Assembly (NCBI GenBank): GCA_013398015.1
Contig: VZRR01010242.1
Location: 96,543 to 160,542 of the forward strand
Source of the DNA: Oreocharis arfaki
Lineage: Eukaryota; Chordata; Aves; Passeriformes; Paramythiidae
Length of the DNA: 64,000 bases
Direction of reading: 5' to 3'
Under the pieces are notes generated by a model, which saw only the letters and a program-made list of their open reading frames with translations, was not told where the DNA came from and ran no database searches. Positions 1-15,000 of the stretch are shown here, piece after piece. The position numbers and the translations under genes were made by a program. Numbering within the stretch: the stretch's first letter is position 1; each line of letters begins with the position of its first letter.

Positions 1-39
1 TGTAAATACCTTCTTCTGCACCAAATATCAAGTATTGAT
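1..39 (-). CDS. MAP4K3: MAP4K3 exon 24, partial: CNH domain start
   Basis: Thirty-nine bases encode QYLIFGAEEGIYT after a split D codon. The acceptor is tgtttgcag. The exon runs off the window at position 1. The intron 40-1,054 shows no feature. Confidence 0.93.
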
Positions 40-3000
40 CTGCAAACACAAACAAAAAGAGGCAGAAATCTTTATTTCAGGAAGGTATGTATACCTGTAC
101 AAAAAAAAGACATTTACACACATGGAAACAAATCAAACTATGATGGTTATGGTGTTTGAAAGCACAGAAAATTAATCCTGATAAGGAAGCTTTAATTTAT
201 GGATGGAGCTGTTTTAAGTAATTAGAAAGGTCAGTCTTTCTTTTTTTGAGTAATAACTGAAATTTTTAAAAAAGCAATTCAACCACAAGCAGGAAATAAC
301 ATGAATAATTTCAGCTTAGACATTTCCAAATATTTTGGAAATATCCATTGCCTTCTTTGGGAGTACTTCTACAGCAGTACTGACTGGAACATTTTCTCAG
401 TAGTTTGTGGTTGCCTCACTTCTTGAACATAACCAAACCCCTGGACTGCACATAGGCATGCAAACAAAGCACACCTCTCCTGCTGAGATCATGTCAACTG
501 CTAAGGATTTACACTTCCATAATTCCAGTTTCTAAAAATACCCAAGTATTTTCCTGCTGACTAGCTCCCCAGTATGTAAGGCGTAATGGCAGGCAAATTG
601 AGTACAATGTTACCAATTATCCCTTTTATCAGGCTAGATAATAAAGCACTAAAATTTATGCAAAAATAAACAGTTGCAGAATACTGTAGGGCCATAAAGA
701 TCTCAAGGGGAAAAAAAAAAACCATGAAGTGAATGATAAAGATCAATCTCAGCTAGGACCTCCAAAAGTTGTAATTTTTTACAAATAAATTAGGATTGTC
801 ATCTTTTGGACTAAAATGTTAAGAAGAATCTTTAAACTTTGATATGAATTTCTTTTGTTTTTAATCAAAGTGAAAAACTTCACCCAATATATCTTAATAA
901 AACAACACAACTTTGGGCAGCAGTGGCATTATTAAAGAACAACTCCTGCTTATATGAATATATGTCTGTTTTAAAAGGAATAGTCCTGCTCATCTAAGCA
1001 CTCTTGAAATTCAAGGAGAGAACAAAATGGGTAAAACAGTCATTATAAGAGTACCTCTTGTATCTGGATTTATCCAAGATGTTGCACAATGAATTTTTAA
1101 TGGACAGCCATTGAAAACCTTTGAAAAGCAAGCACCCATCTGTGAAAGTGAAAATAATTAAATATATATGCATGAAAAATTAAATTGTGACATTCACAAT
1201 AGGATTTTTTTTTTAATTCAAAAAAATTATTCAAGTAGTAACAAAAGGTTAAGAGTCATACCACTGGCTTAGCGTTGCTAAGTCATATCAGGATTTTTAA
1301 GTAAAAAAACAAATACTACAAACATTCCAAAAATGTGCTCTCTCCCCCTGCTCCCAACATGCATTTGTATGACTCAGCAATACTCACATGTACTTTAGGT
1401 GTGGGAGGAAGGCCATTACTAATTGGTTTCTAGAAAATAAAATTTGAAAGTATGTTTACACTCACATGCACACTATGCTTGAACATGTATATTCCCTCCC
1501 CACATACAGCATAACCACAAACACCCAATGAAAGCATAATTTTCTTTCATTAAAATCTCCACTCTGATTCCCTAATACCTCCTCATTGAAGGTTTGCACA
1601 GTCTTATGAAACATTTTCACATTACAATGGTGCCTGTAAGAATGCCATATCCAGTACTAGGGAGTTTAAGCAGTATTTTAACAATTGCTCAATTGCTCAG
1701 CGTTACAGCATTAAATGTTACCACTCAGTGCACTTTATTTGTATCAGTATCAATTTCTCCCAGCAAAAACATGTTTTTGAACAAACATATCTTACAGGTA
1801 AACTTCAAACACACAATTTCAAATGACAAGTTCAAAGCTGTCCAGGTAATCCTACTTTCCAAAGTACTGCCAGTACTACTGGAACTTCCTTAAACAAAAC
1901 AAAGACCCACACCATGTTTCTAGTCTACTTCCTCTTCACTTCTCACAAAAAAATTACATTTCCAGCCTCACACTTGCAAGGAGCCCTCAAAGAGGGCAGT
2001 CTCACATTGCATTTCATCTATTCTAACTACAGCATATTCCATTCTCTCATTTCCCTATTTCCTCAAACAGTCATTGCTCAGTACAACACATGACATGGCT
2101 CTCATTACATCTCCCAGGTGTGTGAAAGAGCAAGTAAATTGTATGTATTTGTGATTATGTTTGTTTCTAAGGAAAACTGAACACTGACAAACTTCAGCTT
2201 AAGGCTGTATCACAACTAGACAATCAAGGAAAACTGTGCTTTGATTCAAAGTAAACAAGATGCCATCCAGCATAATTTCTCTATTAAAGAGCACGCCTGC
2301 TCCTTTTCCTTGCACATGCAGAACAGTCAAGACAACTTTAAAAGGATACCCAGAAGCTTAAATACCTACCAGTATCTCCTTCTTTTCTTTCCTTGTAAAG
2401 CTAGTGTCTCTAGATTCATTCTGTTGATGTGGCAGTTCCTCTCTTTCACCATTTAATTGCACAGAAGTGACTCCATTACCTAGAGAGATTCATATTTAAA
2501 AACATCTTCCTCTACCCTCCCCTCAAAGAGTAATCTAGCCTAAAAACTATTTTCAATAGGCCAGAACTTCCAATTAAGTCAGAACATATACTACATACAA
2601 TATAGCATACAATACCCTGATTTATTTCTGAAACATGCACGTTTCTGAAACGTGCACATATCTATGAAGCCACACTCAATCTCAGTCCATGACTTTGGGT
2701 AATTAACGTAACAACTCTAACAGGAGCACAGAAAGGGATGCAGTCACACTTATGAGGGAAAATGTATGGACCAGACCTAAAGAAATACTCGCCAACAGCT
2801 AACACTTCAATTATTGATTCCTTACAGTCAAATCTTTAACACATCAACTGCAGTACTAAGTATGAAGCAAGGCAGTGCTACCAAAGTAACAATTAAGAGG
2901 CAGAGATTGAGCTTGTTTAAGAGAAGCCAGTCCAAGACAACTCTCAAGGCATCAGACAGACAAAGGCATAAAATGAACAGTCTGAGCAGACAGTAAACAA

Positions 3001-6000
3001 ACACAATTACCTCCTATACTCCCCAACCCAGCTCATTACATACAAAAGCAAACCTTGAAAGTGGAACTCTGTTCTTGACATGAAAAATGACAACAACAGC
3101 TGACACAATGAACCTGAAACCTACAAACATACTTATTTAAACAATCCTGATACTCTACATTATAAGCCTGTTGCTTAGGAAAGCAATTGTGTCACCAATG
3201 GCACCAGCAGGAATTGTGTCAGTGACTCTGACAGAAGGTACATTTAACCCCTTTCAAGAGTTAAAGCATGCTTTCTTCATGAATTTTGGCTTCTGTGCAC
3301 TTCTTGTTACTTGTCCACCATAGAAAAATCACTTCAATATGTTTTAATGTGTTGCGGAGCTGAGATCATAGAAATAAAACCTCATTAGATTATGTAAGAA
3401 ATATTTGTGTACTTCTTGGGGTCACTTTTAGTACCTAAAGGATTAGATTTCTGTGGAGGTAACCGAGGAGGTGGTGGTCTGGGTGGAACATGAGATGTAG
3501 ATTTTACTGGACTATCTGATGTTGGGCATCTCTTGATTGTCCCTTGATTTTCATTTTCAGAAGAAAAGGTTTCTTGAGGGACAAAGATGGATTTAGGCTG
3601 AAAGAGACATAATAACAATCAAAACATAACAAAAAAAGATTCAAAGCATCCATGCCACTTCTTAATGAGGAAAAAACCCCTCGTGCACCATTTGGATCCC
3701 GAAATTTTCACAAGTAAAGAGGCATCAATACAGTAATTTAAATAGTCTACATTTATTACTTTTATTTAAAGTGCATTTTTCTTGTGAGCAACCAAATCCC
3801 CATCACTTACCTTTGGTGGTAAAGGAGGTGGCACTTTAGGTTTCATAGTAGCACTATAAAGAGAAGAAAAAAACAGAGAAAACTCGAATTGCAGTCTTCA
3901 AGAAGATATGGGGTTTTATAAATGCCATAGAAATAAACAGCATTAACTTGTCAAGAGCACTATTATAGCCAAGTAACTGCATCAAATATTTCGTTATACC
4001 TCAGATACTATAGGAAAACAAGGACCACCAGAGAGCAGAGAGTGCCATGAACTGATTTGCTGAAGATGCACAAACTTGTGCAGAACAAAGTAGGGAGAGA
4101 CAGAAGAAGCCTGATATTTGCTCTGTTGAGAGGAGAAAGTTTAGGGTATCAGTGAGTTGAAGGGCAGTTACGAGAAAACTAATGAATACCATTCCTTGCA
4201 AAATTTACACTAATGATTTAGAACAGCCTTACACATGAAAATAAAATCCACCTGCAGTGGACAGCTACCCTCGTGTTTAGGTTAGTTGGTTGTTTTTTGG
4301 TTTAGTCTCTTTTTTCACAGAAATCTTGGGAAAGACAACTTTTTCATGCAAGAACAATTCAACAGCTTGGCCCAACAGTAGAAGATATTATCAGAAAACA
4401 AGATAGCTGAAGCATCAGGAGCATTCTTCCTCTCCTGGTTCCATGGTTTAAAAAATATGCTGCATTTAAAAAGAAAATGCTAAACTCCGAAATTTTGCAT
4501 GTTTTTACAACTTCTTCCACTGTCCTGTTTCCTAATCATTTCAGAACAGAAACTTATTTCCACTAAATAAATTAGGAATACAGCTGTGTAAACTTGACAT
4601 TCTTCCACAATATTTTCCTTAATTTTAAATTATGTTTCAAAGTAGTAAGATATCTGCCTGTTTGTTTACAGGTCAAAAACTTGTCAGCTTGGCTTCATTC
4701 TCTTCAGGAATTTCTGTCCTGGCATCTTATCTTGTTGTCTGCATTTCAGAGCAGCTGGAAGAGGACTTTTGAGAACAAGTTCCCCTGTATCATGCACTTC
4801 AGCTGCTCTGGTGGTAGAAATTATCTTCTCTTAGTAACATGTGACCAAGTCTGAGTCCTCAGTCATGAGTGTTCAAGCTCCATTTCCATTTTCTTTTGTA
4901 TTCTTCCTGCATTTCAGACAACCAATGTTACCGGGCAGCCAAAGAAAGAAAAAAGTTAACAATCTGGCATATATGTGATGGGTGCAGTTTGTCACTGCTA
5001 TTCATGCAGGGCAGTGTCCCAGTAATTTCTGCTTTCCCAGTTTCCAAAACCAGGAAATTCAAGCATCGGCAGCCTTGCTGCATGAGAGAAAAAGAAATAT
5101 CAAAACAATCAAAATCATTAAACGAAGAGTGATAACTTTATATTGCTCTCTGAAGTGTGTGGATTCTCTGCTGCTGCAAATCACCCAGTTTCATGCAGTG
5201 GCATCAGTCTGGACTGGAAGGTGTGCCCCAGCTTCACTGGTTTTGTTCTGGATCTGAAGGGAGAATGACTGATGCCACATACGCTCCTCAACTGCAGCTC
5301 CACCTCACAGAATATAAATCAAACAAAAGACTTGAATCTTCAGTGGGCTCCACAGAAAGATACCCAAGACCAAGCTGATGATCCAGCAACTGCAGCAAAG
5401 CTTTGGACTCAAGCAGATACCAAGAGAAAGGCACAGATGCAGAATCCATCTGATCCAAAGTAGAGGGATTCTAGCTTTTACTCCTGTGCTTACACATTGT
5501 CAGGCCCTCTCTGTAGGGCAAAAGTACTTAGGATGAAATACAGCATGTAGGATGTAAAGAAACAGAAAAAACCAGGACAGTTTTGGAAGACTGTTGGTGA
5601 CTGTCCTTATGTGAACTGGAATACCTCCAGAAGCTCAGGTTCTTTCTTGCCTAAACTAAAAAAAAAAAAAAAAATCTACAGAAACACAACAGCAACATAA
5701 GCAGCTGAAGTCAACACTGTTTGAAAGGTCTGATGGAGCTTGTGCAAGGAACAAGGATCTCAAAGCACAGGACAAAGAAATCAGTGCTAGCACTTCAAGG
5801 CTCAAGAGGTTCCAAGCCCTGAACATTACTGAAGTTGATGATACTGGCTGCAAACAGAACAAGAAGTGTGTGTGGGGGGAAAGAAATATTAAACAAAAAC
5901 GAATGGACACAGAGCTGTACACACACACACAAAAAAAAAATCCAGAGGTTAGTATGGATGGAGGAACCAAGCAGTAAAATAACTCAGAAAAAGAAGAAGA

Positions 6001-9000
6001 GAGAGTGTAGTTTGGCTCTCTGCAAGAGAGAGATGCCAGCAATAGATAGCACATGTTTTAAAGGTTTCTTGTATGAAGCAATAGCTTTTCAAATTATCCA
6101 TTAACAGAAAGCAAACAAAAATTATGTCTCAACGGTATCTTTCTCTTTGGTCTTTACATCAGGTTTATTTAGGAATGTAAATCTACACATACTGGTTGTG
6201 CTTTTTAAATTGTTTCTGCTCTCGTCTATCAATCAAATAGAGCCCAAGAATACTTATACCAGTGGGATTTAATATGAACATCATTAATTTGACACATGCC
6301 TTTGCAGTCACATAACCTTGCTCTCTCTGAGTAAAGGAAGTTATCTCTACTCCAAAAACCAACCACCCATACAAGCATCCTCCTAGCTGAGAGCACAGAC
6401 AGAACAAACTCAAACATCCAGAGAAGCCTGTAATGTATATATTTTATCCACTTTTCAGGAGCTTTATTTTAATATACAGTTATCAGTTCAAGGCACCAGG
6501 AGTGGGGTCGGACAAATTACTGGCTCAATGAAATGATGGCAAGATTTTGTTCCGTAATAGAAAATACAAAGAAAACTGCCTCAAACAAGGAACAAGATTT
6601 CCCCCTCCCCCCAATTTTTAACAACCAGCAGAATAAGAAGACTTATGGTGATGTAATCTAGGGACAACATTAAAATACCTATCTTTAAAAATGCCACAGC
6701 AAAAAGAATCCCAAGTTGTTATAGAATGGGATTCAACCTTGTTTTTCAAATACCCATCTATACAAAATCTGATTTTATTTACTTTTACAAGAAGGACTTA
6801 CTGTTTAGAATCATCGTCTGCATCATCATCATCTTCTAAATGTGCCACATGTCCCCTAAGAAAATGAACAAGGTACTACGGTTGAGCGAGTTGTATTAAA
6901 ATTACCTTGACTGTTGTGAAAGATTCTGAGCTCACAATCTACCCCTTTTATAGAATTTTACTGTCTTTTTAAAAATCATTATTGTTCTTTAAAGTACAGT
7001 GGCAATCTAGACAACTATGCCTCTCTCAGACTCTCAGCAAGCACAGCGACAAACAAGAACTAGTTGTGACAGACAAAAAAAGAAATCAATGCACAGATTA
7101 CTTTTGAAACACACAAGAGAGGAAAAAGAAATAGAATTACCGCTGATGTAGCTCTTCTTCAACTGATTTTAAGAGACTCCTTCAGAATTAAATAAGAATA
7201 AGAACATAATTTAATAGTGGTACACAAGCACAATTACCAAAAGCCAGAACAAAAGCACCTATGATTCTCTCAGTAAATAACCCAAAGCATGTTAATTCAG
7301 CTGGCTTTCAGAATATACATCCAGCATCCACATAAAGACGAACACAGCTGCAATTTTTTAAAATTTACTGTTTACACAACACCTTTTCATGTGTGTTTAT
7401 TAATGTATTGCTATTAAGTGCAGGGGTCCTTTTTCCTCTTACTGTAAAACAAGGATTGTGGCAGCTTGATCCAATTTAAAAGAAATCCACAAGAAAAGCG
7501 TAATACTAAAAAAAATAAATCAGACTGACGAGTATGAAACTACTATTGGGATGAATTAATTCTTCCCTGGCTCATTTTTGTAACATTCTGAACTTCAGAA
7601 TCATGTCTTTGTCTGAAAACAGAGACAGACAAGAATCACAGGACTAAGAAACAACAGGATTTCAGAAGACATCAGTATTGATTTTTTTCCCGATTAAAGA
7701 CTATGCAAAAATATCATGCTCTATGCTTAGGTTTTCTGCATTTTTAGTATGATTTAATTTAGCAAATCAAAGCTAGGCATCCTAATTCTGGCATGCATAA
7801 ATGTAATTAAGTAATTGTGTGTAAAGGGAAAATGACATAGAAAATTATTTCATATGATTAATATATCAAGATGATTAAAGGTACGAGCATGAGTTAAACG
7901 GCTTGCTAGAAAGATAGGTTTTATTTTTTAAACCATCTATAACTACATGTTCCTAAAGGAGGGCACAAAGCAACATCAAAGAGAAGCACTGGTAGATCCC
8001 AGATGGGGTAAAACTGTGCTCTGTGGGACCTATCATGCAGAATATTTTGTAAACAAGCAGACTAAGGTAACAGCTCTTAAAAGGAAGCTTACACCACCAC
8101 AAAGACAATATGGTCAACACAGCCTCATACTGAAAAGTGCTTCGATTCTGTACTATTTGAGTTACTCTTATTTTAGAAATAAATAAGTGATTTTGGAATT
8201 GTAACTGATAGAAACAAGCTTGAGTTATTTTACTACATCTGTTTCAGCTAATGCGTCTTTATATTAAAATTGTCTTGAATGAATTAAAGACAGACAACGT
8301 GGTTGCTTACTCACTTATTTGCACCCAGAAAGTAGCCACACTGAGGACCATGACCATATTCTAGCTGTAGATCCTAAAAAGAAAAGAGAATGCATCTTTT
8401 AAGATGAACAGGTGAGCATCCAACAAACACCATGAGCCATGCTGTTATCCCCTCTGCCACACCTGAGATACCAAACAAGCTGATTTCTCTGGCCTTCCTG
8501 ACCCCTAACACCACTCTCAGGCCCACTGCAACCAAAAATCTCCTCTCTGCCAGTTTGCTCCATCTCTTAATTCCATTTACAACGCTAACCTTAGCCCCTT
8601 CCTTGCACACAGAGATCCCTTGCTCAAACAAAGTCAGCTGCAGAAAAGGAAACAAAACAACAACAACAACAATACAACAATAAAGAGAAAAAAAAAAAAA
8701 GGATTAAGGACTTTGCAATCTACCTGACTCCATAGAGAACCCAGCTACCCTTCACTGGCACATTTAGTAGTCATTTCAGAAGGGGAGTAGTTCTGGCAGG
8801 GAGCCTGAAATCCCTTTAGCACATGGACACATTCAAAAAACAAGCAGAGAGGACAGTAAGTGTTTTTATCACTATGGTTATACCAATATGTGTACACTTT
8901 GGGAACACCTTTTCTTTTGGAAAAAAACCCAAAAAACAGAATTAACAAAGTCAAACACTCCAGCAATCATGGAGTGCAGGCTATACAGAAGATGTAGCCT

Positions 9001-12000
9001 TAGCTGAAGGCAATAGGCCTTCAACACTATTTTTAAATAAACACCATAATGGTATAAATATTTAATGCATTAATGGAATGCAGGGACCCCACTGAAGCAC
9101 AATCAAATCCCCATTTGCTGGGAGAATACTGCTACAATTACAGTCTATTTTTTTCTTCAGGTGGATCACAACAGGAGAAATCTGAGCATAAATTTGCTCC
9201 CAAAACACTGAGTGTATTCACCAGGAGAAACAAATTATTGATCACCTAAATTAGTGATAAATGGAGCTACACTCTTCCTTTACAGGAAACATTTTAAAGG
9301 TCTCCTACTATCATCTGTTGAACAGGCCCCTTTCAGCTGCAACCCATATCAAAAGCATGTCACCCTTCAGCAAGAGGCCCAGATGTCCAAGCTTTAAGAG
9401 GAATAAATCTGGATTAGATGGGGCTGATCTTTCAATAGGGCATTTTTAAAAATCAGAGGAAAAGTCTCACACCAGGTTTGCCAAGCTGATGAAGTAGAAA
9501 CCACTGCAGCTCTGGGTTCCAGGCTGAAGGGCAATCACGTTAATACAAAGCTATAAATACTGGTTTTTGCTTGCTAAGGAGTTTCAGGTTGTTTACTGCA
9601 CCCTTTAGTCTGCCCTGTAAAGCTAAGTAGTAGTTTCCACATGGGTGTGTCTACCACAGCTCTCAGCAGCATTTGGTTGTTCCAGTGACTTTTACATATT
9701 TTGCCAAAACAAGTGAAATATTGTGGGAAAAACACTATGAAACTGATAACTACTTGATGTAAAAGAACGTATAGATCAGAGGGCTGAATAAAAATTGCAA
9801 ATGCAAGCGTGGTGCTGGCATTTCCTGAACTATGGAGAGACTGACTTTTCAATCTCTGTATCAACTTTATTACACATCTTTGTTCTAGAATTAAATGATC
9901 CTCCAAACTCACCAAACTATCTACTTCTATTGATCTGACTCCTCATCACCAGCTGATGTTCTACAATCCACCACAAAGAAACAGATTTAAACTTTCTTTG
10001 CTCTGAGTATTTCTATTACTTCTATGCAATCTCCAACTTCTACCTGCAAGCACAGACATTTTGAGGATTCAGGCTCTAGAGCAGAAAATCCTAAGACTGG
10101 AAACATAAGATGTCACCAGACTCACAAGCAAGTAGGTTAAACAGGTTGTGTGAGTCCCTGTAGGAGGATGCCAGAACAAAGACTGGGAGACTGTCGGGAA
10201 AAAGAACCCCAGAACAGTGTAATGAAATCTGAGATTTTCACCTTGAAGACACAAGCCTTCAATGTTGCAAAATCACATTACTTAAAAGTAAGAAACAAAG
10301 ACGTTCTGCTGGACAGACCCAAAATGTCTGTCCATTTGAATTTACACACTGTGCAATGTATGGCTATAGATACACTGTACAGCAATGACAGGGAAATTAG
10401 TAAGAGAAAATAAATAAACACACCTAAAACAAAAGGAGCTCTCCTCTGTCACCAGACCTTTTAAGCATGACTGGAATTTTCCTAATCAAAAACGACATCT
10501 GCCAGAATTACTTATGTTTAAATGTTTTAAAGGGCAAAAACTCTGTTTTGATACAGTTTACTATTGTGTAACATACATTTGACTACGATTTCAATTGGAC
10601 ATGTATAATTTTCTTAAGCCCTTTAAATATTGCTGGTTTTTATTCCAAAGGTAGGGTCAAGTACTCCATTACTAGGGAAATTGCTCCTTTTGACCTCTTG
10701 ATAGATACTGAGAGCTAGAGAGGTTTTTAAAAGTGAAATACATTTTTCTTCTACCTTCTATTTCAAATATACACAGAAATTATAATTTTATATGAAATAA
10801 ATCTCTATTCTACCTACATATTTGATACAGAAACATTGGTAAATACTGCATGTATCCAGCAAAGCCTCCAGTGAGCTGTTATACTGCATGAGAACACCCA
10901 ATAGAAGTAGATTTTTTTTAAAGCCAAACATACAGGTATGAAATCTTATGAGTTATGGATTTCTAGTGGGAAGAACAGATTAGCATTAATTACTAAACTA
11001 TGCAAATTTACCCAACTTTATCAATCTACATCAAGATTTTCATTTAACATACATACAATGCTGATTAGTTAATTAAAATTCTTTTTAGATCAGACAACAT
11101 TCACACAGAATAAATCAGTGACTAGATAGATATATTCCAATAGAATCTTGACATCTACAGCCAGTAGCAATGAGGAGAGGTCAATGATCTCGGTATTGAA
11201 ACAAAGATGCAACCTCAGATTATTCTGCATCCAGCCCCAGGCTACCAACAGCTCATCCTGAAACAACTCATCTGTGTATGAGACCAAAACGCTCTTTGCT
11301 GGAAGGGATTGCTTTGGAAGAAAGGTAATACAGGGAATAATCACCAGTTCTTCTCAGCAGCTTAGGTAACATTAAAGGAAGCTGCCATGTAGTAAGCCAC
11401 ATCATACCCTCAGATAAACCACATGTACAAAGTAATCAATGACTAAAAACAGTAGAGAGATTTCCTCAAAACATTTGACAGTAAGGCCGTGCTATGAAAA
11501 AAGTTCCCCAGGAATGATCAAAACTACAATGTCTTCTGCAGCTTGATTTCTGCAGAATTTCACTCTAAGTTAACTGCTACTGCACCTTTAACAGTCTTAT
11601 CATCCTAATTTGTTCTATAAGGTTGGGCTGTCCTGGAAATCTATTTTTCCTTCAAAAACAGAACAGTGCATACAGCAAACCAGCAATGTACAGTTACTTC
11701 CTACGTTTGCTGTTCTTGAAATCTAACAAGACCATCTGAAGTGACAAAATTAAGACCCGAAACGTACAAAACGCTGAGGAAGTAACCCTGAATTTCAAAG
11801 AATACAAATCACCTTTGGACTACTAACCTATCAAGCAGGAAGGCACATACACGTCTCTTTCTCAGTAAAATGATAAAGCAATTCCTATTCCATTGCTTCA
11901 TCAAAGAGGAAGTTAATTTTTAAAAGAGCCTAACACTACCTAAGGCATATTCTATATTTCGCCTTTATTTCAATAAAAAGGGCATTCTTTAATTTCTTTG

Positions 12001-15000
12001 GATACCCTAACACATCAGAAAGAGCAAGCTGTAGGTACATTTTTTTTAAACAGGCTAAATATAATTCTTCCCTGGCGGCTGACTGAGGTTTTACTGTGCA
12101 TTACTGCTACACAACCACTGTTCCCCTCTTCCCTTGTACTGCAGTTCTCTCTCCATTTTGTCTATGAACACCCCCTTGCCTCCTAGCAGTAGAACTGAGC
12201 ATCTCATTTTCTCAATTACTTTTTCCATGGTACAAAATACCCAAAACATACAAGGGAGGAAAACAAAAGAAAATAACCGTTGGTACATTTCCTCCCATTT
12301 CCACTTATTTTCTTCTCATCCTAAGGACCTTGCTCCATTTCACTACCCAAAACTGAAAAAGGTACGAAGACTCTCTGAAATTCAACACTGAGAGCTACAA
12401 TACGTTTTCAGAGCTATGTTAACTAAGTAGGATAGGAGTGTTCATGGCTTGCAGCAAAGGAAAGGCATACATATGTATGTGTAGTGAGAGGAAAAACTAC
12501 TTAAAAGAAAAATGCTCCTGGGCAAGGTTCTCTGTTATCTATGTCAATCTCTTTAGTTCAATCTTTTCCTTACTTACTCTTTCCTTATTTTAGCTTTTCT
12601 GCCACAAATAATTGAAAATCACAGAATAGCTATGCGGAAACATTACATTCCTAAAAGTAACTATCACCAAAAACTATCACAAATTATAAAACCCAGAGTG
12701 CACTTATAAGCCAAAAGAAAACAAAACCTGACCATGACCAAATTATTTAAATAGGATCAAATGCATAAATGCATCTGGCAAGGACAACACTGCAGACAGC
12801 ACGGGAGCTGCAAACCTCTTACTGAATTCTCGGCTAAAGAAGTCCAAAATGAATGTTACGTTTGTAACAACTGAAAACAATTACAGGTTGGAACCTGAGA
12901 TATCAAATCCAAGTTTTGTTCAACTCCTCTGTCACTTTTCACTGTGTGTCGTATCCTTCAGATTAAATTACTCCAGGTTATACTCCAGGCCCTTACTTTA
13001 AGCAGAAGTAAGCTGGCAATCACCAGGAGTTCCTTCCCACTTCGTCTTTTTTTGGGGAATTCACTGATGGTATTTCTCACTTAACAAGGTGTGCAGCCCA
13101 GTTCTCCATATATGAACCAAAATTATTTTCCAGCCCACTACGAATGGGAAGAAAAATGTTTTGCCACAGAATTTCACTGTAGACCAGGATAACCTAAATG
13201 AAAGTATTTTCATTTGGTTCAACGTGACATTTTGTTTTGAGTCAGAACAACAATAAGCTTTTGTGACTCAGGATCAACAGCATAAGTTAAAAATTGTCCC
13301 AGAAAAAAGAATACATATTTTTAAAGGTGACTTTGATGTAAACCATTTCCTGAGCTCACTGCAAATGCAATGCTCAGCTCTGGAAATTACCTGAGCCAGG
13401 ATCCAAACAATTGCTTTTAAAATATACAGAAAGACAGTGAAAAGATCTACCTTATGCAAAGTCTAATGTGCACATAAGACTAAGAAGACAAAACAAGAAC
13501 ATGAAGAATTCAAAATCACAGGAAGTAGCACATGCAAAAAAAATCTCAAAGGATGGAAGATACCCAAGAAAGTTTCTGAGAAATTCGTTGTCTAATTGCA
13601 GAAAAAATACCTATCCTGAAAGACAGAAGAGCCTGTATCTGGAGAAAAATAGTCTGTTAATTATTTAGCTATGAATCAAAGGGGTATATTTGTAGAAGAT
13701 CAAAGAGAAGCACTATCTTGTCCTTTCTGATTGCAATTTGCATTAAGGGATGCTGGGGTTTGGACAGGGAATTTTCCCTGCAAACAAGACTTGTACTTCA
13801 TTTCTCCATTCTTCTGGCAGATCCAGGCAGCTGTTTCAGAAGAGCACAGGGGGAAGGAGGGGGAGAAGAAAAAGAGAGGAATGATTTTTAAGGGTAGCCA
13901 CATTATAGGGATCAAATGTTTGAAAGGGAATGTGCACGATGACTGCATAAACTGCCATATGATCAATCCAGCTGTGCAAAATATGTGGTGATAGGTAAAA
14001 ATACTGTCACTCCCCAAATTTGCTTTCAACCTCAACTGTATGTGGTCCAAAGTATGCCTCAAGTTACGAAAAAAAATTTTTTTTACATTCTTAGAGACAC
14101 ACAGCTCAGCAAAGGAGTTGCTGCTTACGAGGTATTTTATAAAACCAGTACAACAGCAGGGAAAGAGCCCAACAGTAGTAAGTGACACATTATGCTTGTG
14201 AAAAAGCGTAATCCTTTCCTCCTGATGACATTTGAAAAATTCACCTATCACTTCTCAAGGAACATATCTGAAACCAATACTGTGAGAGCAGGAGTGGGGG
14301 AAGGAGACACAGAGAGAATCTCTGATTAGCACATCCTACAGAAGAATGAACCAACTAGTAATTATCTCCTCTAAGGGCTAGATCTTACTGGAAAATTCTC
14401 ACAAATGGGTGATGCATTACCACCAACTCAGAATTCTCCACTTTGATTCACAATGAGCACAGAAGGATGTGAAGAAAGCAGTGAAACAGAGAAAGTGCTG
14501 TTGAGTGACTTTAAAAACACCTTTCACGATTGTGACAACAACAGTATTCGCTAAGTTTTATCATCGTTATAATTTCGGAAGAGTGTACTGAACAGCACGG
14601 GGTAGAAGAAGGATGGGAAAGGACAGTCCAGTTATGTCCAGATCCATTTTGCTCTTAGATCCACAGATACCAGGCTAGCAAGATATGTAACAACACTAAA
14701 AGTAACCTCAAAAAAAAAAAAAAAAGGCATTTAAAAAAGGGCTAAACTGCAAAGAGGAAACCAAAAGCAAACCAAACTGAAAAGCCAAAACCACACTCTC
14801 AAAACCAGAGGAACTGCACAGGATGGAGGTGTTGCCACCAGGTAGGGGAATCTAAGCTACTGATCTCAAAACAATTTGTGAAACATTCTTATGAGGCATC
14901 AATACAGAAATTTCTTTCCAAGAAAGGCAAAGACAGTCTAAGCTTTCACTAACTATGTTTCTGGCAGATTCAAGTCACACCAAGCCAACAGATGGTATAA

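Noticed and set aside
13700..14251. 183-codon open frame on the minus strand
   Set aside because: It lies within a MAP4K3 intron between exons 15 and 16, has low-complexity Phe/Ser-rich composition, no domain and no fit to exon phases.
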